Positions 1 through 5,399 of a stretch of DNA of 9,604 bases are shown here, piece by piece. Source of the DNA: Allomuricauda sp. GTDB taxonomy: Bacteria; Bacteroidota; Bacteroidia; Flavobacteriales; Flavobacteriaceae. Within the stretch, counting starts at the first letter, position 1, and each line of letters opens with the position of its first letter. Location: the NCBI GenBank assembly GCA_028289745.1, contig JANQOD010000220.1:1-9604 (forward strand), given 5' to 3'. The translations under genes were made by a program, and so were the position numbers. The notes beneath the pieces are model-generated. The model ran no database searches. It was not told the origin of the DNA and was given only the letters and a program-made list of their open reading frames with translations.

Positions 1-848
1 TATTCAGAAGGATTTTGACCGGTAAAGGCCTTAAACGATTTATTGAAATGTGAAAAGTTGTTGAATCCACTTTCATAACAGACCTCCGTAATGCTCATGG
101 GTTGTTCGGCCAATAATTTTGAAGCATGCACCAATCTGTATTCATTGACAAATTGAGTAAAGGTCTTGTTGGTAATCTTTTTGAAATACCGACAAAATGA
201 GGGCACCGTCATACTGACCATGTCTGCGATCTCATCTAAGGTAATGTCTTCTTTGAAGTTTGATTTGACATGGTTGAATACCGTATTGATACGGTCATTG
301 TCTTTGACTTCGGTGGGCATTGAGAAACTTTCAGCATTGAGTACTTTGTATTCTTGGGAGTTTCCCAACTCATTTAAAATATTGAGTATCGATATCAAAC
401 GTTGAAAATCGGTCTGGTATTCGAGAACTTCCATTTTATCGCCGATTTTACGTTTTGTTTTGCCGTGAAAGGCGATACCGCTTTTAGAGACTTCAAAAAG
501 TTTTTTGATCTTTTCCATTTCGGGGATGTCAAAAAAATCATTCCCCAAAAAATCAATTTTCATTTGAATGACCGTTTCACTGTCATTACCGGTCAACTTA
601 TCGGTGAAACCACAATGGGGCAGGTTAGACCCTATCAAAATAAGATCGCCATCGGCAAAATAAGAGACATGGCTACCGATTTGGCGTTTACCAGAACCCC
701 CGTTCACATAGACCAACTCTAATTCGGGGTGGTAATGCCAACTTTTATTGGTATTCATTTTATTCTTATCAAACCTTTGATAGGTAAATGAATTGCCAAA
801 AGTGGGCGCAATCGATTCAAAAGCAGGTTTTTGGTTCACGGCTTCCAT
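1..848 (-). CDS. AraC-family transcriptional regulator, C-terminal end cut by window edge
   Basis: Reading from an ATG at 848, 282 codons stay open to the window edge without a stop, so the gene is partial at its 3' end. The N-terminal part (about residues 35-95) has cupin-like features: HYHPELELVYV, then a DGDLILIG turn and LPHCG, as in the sugar- or ligand-sensing domain of AraC proteins. The C-terminal ~95 residues hold the two helix-turn-helix units of the family: ITLDEIADMVSMTVPSFCRYFKK, then SITEVCYESGFNNFSHFNKSFK and the typical end FTGQNPSE. Only about ten residues should be missing. A DNA-binding regulator of carbohydrate or similar catabolic genes is the usual role for this architecture, but the ligand and targets cannot be read here. 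It is divergent from the small secreted protein gene at 1077, which could be a target, though nothing in the sequence proves it. Confidence 0.93.
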   Translation of the reverse strand, partial: MEAVNQKPAFESIAPTFGNSFTYQRFDKNKMNTNKSWHYHPELELVYVNGGSGKRQIGSHVSYFADGDLILIGSNLPHCGFTDKLTGNDSETVIQMKIDFLGNDFFDIPEMEKIKKLFEVSKSGIAFHGKTKRKIGDKMEVLEYQTDFQRLISILNILNELGNSQEYKVLNAESFSMPTEVKDNDRINTVFNHVKSNFKEDITLDEIADMVSMTVPSFCRYFKKITNKTFTQFVNEYRLVHASKLLAEQPMSITEVCYESGFNNFSHFNKSFKAFTGQNPSE

Positions 849-893
849 TTTTGCTTTAGTAAAATTATATACGTTGGCACGAAAGAATCTGTG

Positions 894-901
894 CAAAATT
901 A
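894..901 (-). promoter_or_regulatory. Candidate -7 element of the AraC-family gene
   Basis: On the minus strand this reads TAATTTTG, an exact fit to the Bacteroidota -7 consensus TAnnTTTG. It sits about 45 bases upstream of the ATG at 848, giving a leader of roughly 40 nt. A matching TTTG -33 element at 19-20 bases is not clear; the best candidate there is a poor match. Confidence 0.45.
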
Positions 902-1010
902 CCCAAAAAGTATGTTATTTTACCATTTTTACTTATTTAACACTTTATTAAGGTTAAAATTGCATAGAAATTGGAAAAGCCAGTGGTATTTTTAGAGGGT
1001 AGGTCGGTAG

Positions 1011-1018
1011 TATGTTTG
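1011..1018 (+). promoter_or_regulatory. Candidate -7 element of the small secreted protein gene
   Basis: TATGTTTG fits the Bacteroidota TAnnTTTG consensus exactly and lies about 60 bases before the ATG at 1077. A T-run at 989-993 stands where the -33 element would be expected but is not a clean TTTG. Transcription would start near 1024, leaving a leader of about 50 nt. Confidence 0.5.
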
Positions 1019-1076
1019 CACTGTAAATTTTTTATAACCCAATCTGTCATTGGGCAGATATTAAAAAACACACATT

Positions 1077-1448
1077 ATGAGAAAAGTTTTGAAATTTACA
1101 GTTGCACTGGCCCTTTTGTTCGTTTCGGCAACAGTTTTGGCCAATGGACCCGAAAGAACCTTTGGTAAAAAAGGTTTTGGTGTTGAAAAAGAGTTGATCA
1201 ATATCGATGTAGACCCTGTATTTGTCAAAAAGGGCAATAAACTTTTTGTGAATCTTTTGAACCTAGACCAAGAAAAGGTTACTATTAAGATTTATGACAG
1301 TGAGGGTAGAGTCGTATTTAGAGAAACGCTTGAAGGTGAAATCGTTATTGAAAAAGCTTTCAATTTTGAAAGCGCTTATGTAGATGACTATACTGTGGTC
1401 GTTGTAGACAATAATGAGACTTTTAGCGAAAAAGTAACCGTAAAGTAA
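1077..1448 (+). CDS. Small secreted protein resembling a stand-alone Por/T9SS C-terminal domain
   Basis: The product is 123 residues. Residues 1-22 form a classic Sec signal peptide: basic start MRKVLKF, a hydrophobic core, and cleavage expected after TVLA, before NGPE. The mature part is short, acidic and beta-strand rich. Its second half, from about residue 67, has the strand pattern of type IX sorting (Por) domains: VTIKIYDSEGRVVFRETL, a middle strand, then DDYTVVVVDN and a final KVTVK. That pattern normally ends a long secreted enzyme or adhesin; here there is almost nothing in front of it. It could therefore be a free periplasmic or surface beta-sandwich protein, similar in idea to DUF3244-type proteins, rather than a sorting signal. 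No catalytic residues are visible. The gene stands alone, with its own -7 element and terminator. Function unknown; the secretion call is firm, the fold call is by pattern only. Confidence 0.85.
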   Translation: MRKVLKFTVALALLFVSATVLANGPERTFGKKGFGVEKELINIDVDPVFVKKGNKLFVNLLNLDQEKVTIKIYDSEGRVVFRETLEGEIVIEKAFNFESAYVDDYTVVVVDNNETFSEKVTVK

Positions 1449-1480
1449 GCGTAGTTATTTTAAGTTTGAGCAACCTTTTG

Positions 1481-1510
1481 AATCCCGGTTTTTGGCCGGG
1501 ATTCTTTTTT
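1481..1510 (+). terminator. Rho-independent terminator of the small secreted protein gene
   Basis: Perfect 8-bp stem AATCCCGG (1481-1488) and CCGGGATT (1496-1503) with a 7-nt loop, followed by CTTTTTT. The T-run lies only on the plus-strand side, so it mainly ends the gene finishing at 1448. Its T-run overlaps the stop codon of the converging MOSC gene. Confidence 0.9.
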
Positions 1511-2141
1511 ATAGGAATTTTTGCAGGCGCTGTCTCTTTTTTTGTGGCAGGGCTTCATTGGCCACGGCCATTTCTATGAGCGCCACATTCTTCTTTTTTG
1601 AAAACAACAGGTCAAAAAATTGTTTTGTGGTCAAAGAAGAAGATGATCTTGTGATCAGCTCTACGGTATCACCTACTTTTACCCCGCCTTCTTCGATTAC
1701 CCTGACATAGGTACCCGGATAGCCTCGTTCTATAAATTGTTTGAGTATTTTTTGGTCACCAAAGCGTATGCCGAGTTTATAGCAGGGTTCCCTTGGCTGG
1801 GTAACTTGCACAACAGCTTCACCGATGCGGTACACATCTCCGATTCTTATGGTGGCCTCATTTAGATTTTCAATGGTAAGGTTTTCACCGAACATGCCCC
1901 AATTCCACTTCAAATCAGGGTATATATCTTTCCAGTAGGGGTATTGATTGGCAGAAAACAGATAGCAAGCCTTGTAAGGTCCGCCATGTACCTTTCTGTC
2001 GGCAATCGTATCTTTGGCCACACTTTCTTTTTCAAGCCATATTGGGCTGGTAGTTGGATATTTATATATACCGGTGGTCTCTTCTTTACCGTTCCAGATA
2101 ATGGTAGTGGGCCGCCCTATATTGGTAGCGATAATCTTCAC
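1509..2141 (-). CDS. MOSC-domain protein (YiiM-like), GTG start
   Basis: The product is 210 residues, a normal length for small stand-alone MOSC proteins. These are related to the molybdenum cofactor sulfurase C-terminal domain and are thought to handle Moco or sulfur carriers; YiiM-type relatives take part in detoxification of N-hydroxylated compounds. Visible family marks are the N-terminal strand KIIATNIGRPTTI, DRKVHGG (48-54), GENLT (85-89), and the conserved cysteine at 120 in QPREPCYKLG. The reading frame stays open upstream to an ATG at 2186, but those 15 extra codons are encoded by the terminator hairpin of the gene to the right and spell a meaningless basic stretch. The GTG at 2141 gives the family's usual beginning, so I chose it. 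It lies alone between two terminators. The exact substrate is unknown. Confidence 0.88.
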   Translation of the reverse strand: MKIIATNIGRPTTIIWNGKEETTGIYKYPTTSPIWLEKESVAKDTIADRKVHGGPYKACYLFSANQYPYWKDIYPDLKWNWGMFGENLTIENLNEATIRIGDVYRIGEAVVQVTQPREPCYKLGIRFGDQKILKQFIERGYPGTYVRVIEEGGVKVGDTVELITRSSSSLTTKQFFDLLFSKKKNVALIEMAVANEALPQKKRQRLQKFL

Positions 2142-2154
2142 ATGATGAAAATAA

Positions 2155-2183
2155 AAAAACCGTCGTTGAAAACGACGGTTTTT
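2155..2183 (-). terminator. Rho-independent terminator of the DUF6249-type gene
   Basis: Perfect GC-rich stem CCGTCGTT (2160-2167) and AACGACGG (2171-2178) with a 3-nt loop, flanked by an A-run and a T-run that extend the stem. On the minus strand the hairpin is followed by seven T residues, about 25 bases after the stop of the gene ending at 2208. The A/T symmetry could let it work in both directions. Its position explains why the MOSC gene cannot begin upstream of it. Confidence 0.9.
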
Positions 2184-2207
2184 CAAAAATATCGGTTTTT
2201 GGTTTGC

Positions 2208-2561
2208 TTATTCTTCTTTTTCTAACCGTTTGGTCATGTAAAAACCGCTAAGTAGACCGATTCCTGAAAAGAGGAATATGGTACCAGGGTAGGCAACGTC
2301 ATCATCTACGCCGAATGAATAGACCAAGATGGATGCAAAGAAGATGGCGATTCCAATGCCTATGAGCAAAAGCGCCAAGTTGAGCAAGAGTACTTTCCAA
2401 AACGGTGCTGTACCATTACGACGGCCCTTCACAAATATGCTGGCATCAGCACCTTTTTCTATTAGGGCAAGCCGTTCTTTGTTTCTGGTTGAAAAATAGA
2501 GGTAGACAATGGCAAAGAGTACCCCAAACATAATCGGTACAATAATTACTTCAGATCCCAT
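2208..2561 (-). CDS. DUF6249-type small integral membrane protein
   Basis: The product is 117 residues from the ATG at 2561. It has three predicted membrane segments, at about residues 4-23, 56-80 and 92-108. Between the first two is a cytoplasmic-looking loop with the flavobacterial signature RNKERLALIEKGADASIF, which I recognise from DUF6249-type proteins. The C-terminus is charged (KRLEKEE). The frame is open upstream to ATGs at 2597 and 2612. The start at 2612 would lie upstream of, and run through, the -10 motif of the proposed ECF promoter, and 2597 falls at the predicted transcription start. The start at 2561, next to the first membrane segment, is therefore preferred. It is divergent from an ECF sigma factor and probably one of its targets. 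Molecular function is unknown. Confidence 0.82.
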   Translation of the reverse strand: MGSEVIIVPIMFGVLFAIVYLYFSTRNKERLALIEKGADASIFVKGRRNGTAPFWKVLLLNLALLLIGIGIAIFFASILVYSFGVDDDVAYPGTIFLFSGIGLLSGFYMTKRLEKEE

Positions 2562-2604
2562 AACTGTTCGTTTTATTTGATTATTAATTTTGTTCATCGA
2601 GTAT

Positions 2605-2631
2605 GACGACATTTTTTTGGAACAGGTTACA
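2605..2631 (-). promoter_or_regulatory. ECF-sigma type promoter of the DUF6249-type gene
   Basis: On the minus strand, TGTAACC (2631-2625), 16 bases, then CGTCA beginning at 2608. An AAC-containing -35 and a CGTC -10 at this spacing are the general form of ECF promoters (for example the B. subtilis SigX type). The start point would be near 2597, leaving about 36 nt before the ATG at 2561. The same element, with identical spacing, faces the opposite way in front of the sigma gene. Confidence 0.65.
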
Positions 2632-2656
2632 AGATTTTCAAAAAAAGTTCAAAAAC

Positions 2657-2684
2657 TGTAACCAGTGGGCAATCGTCGTCGTCA
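2657..2684 (+). promoter_or_regulatory. ECF-sigma type autoregulatory promoter of the sigma gene
   Basis: TGTAACC (2657-2663), a 16-base spacer, then CGTCA (2680-2684). CGTC is repeated three times in phase at 2674, 2677 and 2680; only the last copy gives the 16-base spacing seen on the other strand. Transcription would start near 2690, only about four bases before the ATG at 2694, so the message would be nearly leaderless. Confidence 0.65.
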
Positions 2685-2693
2685 AACATTCAG

Positions 2694-3272
2694 ATGACAA
2701 CCAACAACGAACAGGAACTGATCGACAAAATCATCAATGGAGATAGCCAATCTTTTGCCCAAGTGGTCGATAGGCATAAAAATTTGGTGTACTCACTGGC
2801 ACTTCGTATGCTAAAAAACCCAGAAGAGGCCGAAGAGGTCAGCCAAGATACGTTTATAAAGGTGTACACAGCACTGAACAGTTTCAAGGGAGATTCGAAA
2901 TTTTCGACATGGATCTATAGAATCGCCTACAACACCTGTTTAGATCATATCAAAAAGAATAAGAAGCGCTATGACCAACTTGAATTGAACGAGGTTACGG
3001 AAAACAAAGTGGAATCATTGCAAAATGCCCTCGACACCATGATAGTTGAAGAACGTGCAGAAATAATCAAATCTTGTTTGAATCATCTTCCCTCTGAAGA
3101 TGCGGCGTTGTTGACGCTGTTCTATTTTGAGGAAAGGAATTTAAAAGAGATTGAAAAAATCATGAAATTGACCGTCAATACCTTAAAAGTGAGACTTTTT
3201 AGGGCTAGAAAAAAGATGGCGGAAGTATTATTGCAACAGATGGAACCTGAAATGCTGAGCAATCATGGATAA
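2694..3272 (+). CDS. ECF-type RNA polymerase sigma factor (sigma-70 family)
   Basis: The product is 192 residues, the usual ECF size. Region 2 spans about residues 20-92: DRHKNLVYSLALRMLKNPEEA, then the core-binding and -10 recognition segment SQDTFIKVYTALNSF and STWIYRIAYNTCLDHIKK. A variable acidic linker follows. Region 4 lies at about 130-180: LPSEDAALLTLFYFEERNLKEIEKIM and then the recognition helix TVNTLKVRLFRARKKM. There is no third domain. It should direct RNA polymerase to a small regulon. The stop overlaps the start of the next gene by 8 bases, so the two are translationally coupled, as sigma/anti-sigma pairs often are. Upstream lies a probable self-recognised promoter, mirrored on the other strand. 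The inducing signal is not visible; an envelope or stress signal is the usual case. Confidence 0.95.
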   Translation: MTTNNEQELIDKIINGDSQSFAQVVDRHKNLVYSLALRMLKNPEEAEEVSQDTFIKVYTALNSFKGDSKFSTWIYRIAYNTCLDHIKKNKKRYDQLELNEVTENKVESLQNALDTMIVEERAEIIKSCLNHLPSEDAALLTLFYFEERNLKEIEKIMKLTVNTLKVRLFRARKKMAEVLLQQMEPEMLSNHG

Positions 3273-3669
3273 CAACAAAGAAAAATTCGAAAAATTGATC
3301 GATTCCGCCATGCGGGATGTTAAACTGGATACTCCGCCCGTTGATTTTACCAATAAGGTAATGGGCCGTATAGAGAACATTGAGACCCAACGTATGATTT
3401 CGTACAAACCCATTATTCCTAGAAAAATACTGGTGCTCATTTTCGTGTTGTTTTTGGGGTTGGTAGGTTACCCGATAGTTTCTGGGAATTTTTCTTCCAA
3501 CGGGTGGTTTGACCATGTAAATGTGTCGCCGTGGCTATCTAAGATAAAATTGCCATCGATTGAAATGGACTTTTCAAACATTCTTACCTATGGCATTGTG
3601 TTTTTTGGGATGATGGTATTGATACAGACTACTATACTGAAAGGGTATTTTGACCGAAAGCTGACCTAA
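3265..3669 (+). CDS. Two-TM membrane protein, candidate anti-sigma factor
   Basis: The product is 134 residues. About 52 cytoplasmic residues, charged and helical at the start (DNNKEKFEKLIDSAMRDV), precede a membrane segment at about 54-74 (KILVLIFVLFLGLVGYPIV). A periplasmic loop of some 35 residues follows, then a second membrane segment at about 109-128 and a short basic tail (FDRKLT). The gene overlaps the sigma gene by 8 bases, and this position, size and topology are those of an anti-sigma factor. It lacks the HxxxCxxC zinc motif of ZAS-type anti-sigmas, so family assignment rests on context. An alternative is an accessory membrane sensor. Its TAA stop overlaps the stop codon of the converging DoxX gene, leaving no room for a terminator between them. 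Confidence 0.75.
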   Translation: MDNNKEKFEKLIDSAMRDVKLDTPPVDFTNKVMGRIENIETQRMISYKPIIPRKILVLIFVLFLGLVGYPIVSGNFSSNGWFDHVNVSPWLSKIKLPSIEMDFSNILTYGIVFFGMMVLIQTTILKGYFDRKLT

Positions 3670-4025
3670 AGCCGCAAATACCAATAAGCCCAATAGATCA
3701 AACCAAATTGAAGAGGTACCCTAAGCAGCAATATCCATTTGGGAATACCGGCAGCAGCTTTCTTGCTTGTCAGCATGTAGAAATGTACGATGAAAAAAAT
3801 GGTGAGCATCAAAATGATACCATATATCGAAATGTTCTTGGTCACGGCAAAGCATAGTCCTATGCCCAATACAATTTCGGCGAGCCCACTTAGATAGACC
3901 ATCAATCCATGGTGGGGTATATACGGGGGCATGATACGTATGTACGCTTTTGGAAAGGCAAAATGCATGGTGCCCGCAAAAATGTACATACCGGCCATTA
4001 GATATAAATGCCAGGGATAGTCCAT
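3666..4025 (-). CDS. DoxX-family membrane protein
   Basis: The product is 119 residues with four hydrophobic segments filling almost the whole protein. The DoxX/MauE-like signature is clear near the start: AGTMHFAFPKAYIRIMPPYIP, with the HFxxPxxYxxIMPP pattern, followed by YLSGLAEIVLGIGL. Members are small inner-membrane proteins, some tied to quinone- or thiol-linked redox chemistry, but most, including this subgroup, have no proven function. The start lies 4 bases after the stop of the membrane protein gene upstream, so it is probably the last gene of that operon. Its end runs into the end of the candidate anti-sigma gene from the other direction. Confidence 0.88.
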   Translation of the reverse strand: MDYPWHLYLMAGMYIFAGTMHFAFPKAYIRIMPPYIPHHGLMVYLSGLAEIVLGIGLCFAVTKNISIYGIILMLTIFFIVHFYMLTSKKAAAGIPKWILLLRVPLQFGLIYWAYWYLRL

Positions 4026-4029
4026 AATA

Positions 4030-5367
4030 TCAGTCTTTAAAATACCAAAAAGGGATAGATTCTTGGATCAACTCTACGATAGAATCTTTTTCCCTTCTTT
4101 TGCGCATTATTCTCAGTTGGTGTTGTCCTTCGTTCAGCATTGATAGGTTTAAGAATGTTTCAAATCCGAGATGATTTTTATTGTCGGTGGTGATAATGAA
4201 ATCACTGTCCATTCGCAAAGAATCTATCTTAAAAAAATGGGTTTCATTAAAAATGGCCAGATAGTGTTTGCGAATGCTATCTTTCTGCCTTTCTGAAGTG
4301 ATTTTATCACTCCAGTTCGTGCTGAACCTAATATTGTTCGAGGCAAGCCCCCTTCTATCTTCTTCAGGTTTCAACGACTTTTCGAAAGCAAAAATACGAT
4401 CCTCAATATTTTCTGAGTAGGGCATAAAAATCTGAAGGTAAGATGTGGTGATGACTTTTGAGGGTATGACCGCTTCTCCAGGATAATCTTCATCTTCGGT
4501 CATCATATCCATATAATTCTCCTTATTGGCAAAAATGGTGGATGAATGTTTGTCTTTATTCAAGTAGTTTGAGTTTCTATACTCCAATCCACTCAAAATT
4601 AAGATGATAATATAGATTGGTGCAAGAAGAAAGATGATGCGTTTGCCAAATCGATTGTCCAAGAAATTATAGACCAACGGACGGTACAAAAAAGATAGCG
4701 TAAGAAAGCTGAACACCCAGTAAAAAGGAAAATAGAATTTGGCCACCCATTTGTTGCGTTTCAAAATACCCTGGGTAATGAAATCGATAAATGCGAAAAA
4801 CATCCCGAAGCAGATGAACAAAACAAGTGGAATACCGATCCAATTTGATATCCAATCGGGTAGGTGGTCATTATCAATAATAAAATTGGCCACAAGGGCA
4901 ATGCTCAAGATGATGAGTGTAATGGCGATAACATGAAATATGAGCAAGAAAGAAATGGCGAACAGTACGCTGCAGTAGTTTTCTAAATTGGCTATATAGC
5001 GGTCGAATGAGACAATCTTTTTCTTCAGGTAATTTTTGAATTTTTCGCTGTATTTCAGCTTGTCAAATTCGATATCGCCCGAAACGTACCGTAGCCCAAG
5101 GGCCCCAATCCAAAGTCCGCGAAGTATGACGTGCAACAATAAATTGAACAGCAAGATACTGCAGGCGATAAACGCGACCAAGTGAAGCACGAATTGATAG
5201 ATCTGCTGATTGTTCTGGGCATTTTCCGCTCCGATTCTAAGGGGTTCATAGGCGGTGAAAAGTCCGAAAATGGCAAAACCAGAAATAATCAATTCAAGCT
5301 CCCAACTTTGCTGCTGTAGCGAATCGAGCAATTTTTTAAAGCCAGGGCTTTTATAGTCTGTGCTCAT
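4030..5367 (-). CDS. Multi-pass membrane protein of unknown function, paralogue B
   Basis: The product is 445 residues, and I do not recognise a named family. It begins MSTDYKSPGFKKLLDSLQ and has about six membrane segments in the first 260 residues (roughly 24-43, 58-80, 133-165, 176-200, 210-232 and 241-259). A soluble C-terminal domain of about 180 residues follows, probably facing the other side of the membrane, and ends SIPFWYFKD. Landmarks shared with the upstream gene product are SWxLELIISGFAI, HVxLRGLWIGxLGLRYxSG, FDRYIxxLENxCS, YRPLVYNFLD, the PSKVI segment, ExxxxPKEDRRG-like residues, GFETFL and the FWYFKD tail. No catalytic or ligand motif is evident. It follows its paralogue by 32 bases and precedes the DoxX gene by 4. 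A transporter, channel or scaffold is possible, but nothing decides among these. Confidence 0.85.
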   Translation of the reverse strand: MSTDYKSPGFKKLLDSLQQQSWELELIISGFAIFGLFTAYEPLRIGAENAQNNQQIYQFVLHLVAFIACSILLFNLLLHVILRGLWIGALGLRYVSGDIEFDKLKYSEKFKNYLKKKIVSFDRYIANLENYCSVLFAISFLLIFHVIAITLIILSIALVANFIIDNDHLPDWISNWIGIPLVLFICFGMFFAFIDFITQGILKRNKWVAKFYFPFYWVFSFLTLSFLYRPLVYNFLDNRFGKRIIFLLAPIYIIILILSGLEYRNSNYLNKDKHSSTIFANKENYMDMMTEDEDYPGEAVIPSKVITTSYLQIFMPYSENIEDRIFAFEKSLKPEEDRRGLASNNIRFSTNWSDKITSERQKDSIRKHYLAIFNETHFFKIDSLRMDSDFIITTDNKNHLGFETFLNLSMLNEGQHQLRIMRKRREKDSIVELIQESIPFWYFKD

Positions 5368-5399
5368 TGTAGTACCGATTTAAAACCAAGATACAAAGT

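Noticed and set aside
402..722. Open plus-strand frame of 106 codons
   Set aside because: It lies opposite the AraC-family gene, which has clear family motifs; the plus-strand translation has no recognisable pattern.
936..958. Inverted repeat TTTAAC-N11-GTTAAA between the AraC-family gene and the secreted protein gene
   Set aside because: Six-base arms in very A/T-rich DNA are expected by chance, and AraC-family sites are usually direct repeats.
971..1168. Open plus-strand frame overlapping the secreted protein gene
   Set aside because: It covers the promoter and signal peptide region in another frame, and its product has no coherent features.
1944..2225. Open plus-strand frame of 93 codons
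   Set aside because: It lies opposite the MOSC gene and runs through the terminator hairpin.
2625..2663. GGTTACA ... TGTAACC read as a repressor operator or hairpin
   Set aside because: The arms are 25 bases apart, and each is followed outward by CGTCA at the same 16-base distance, so a pair of divergent promoters explains them better.
3205..3516. Minus-strand frames across the sigma/anti-sigma junction
   Set aside because: The plus-strand sigma factor is unmistakable and overlaps its partner in the usual way; these are complementary-strand shadows.
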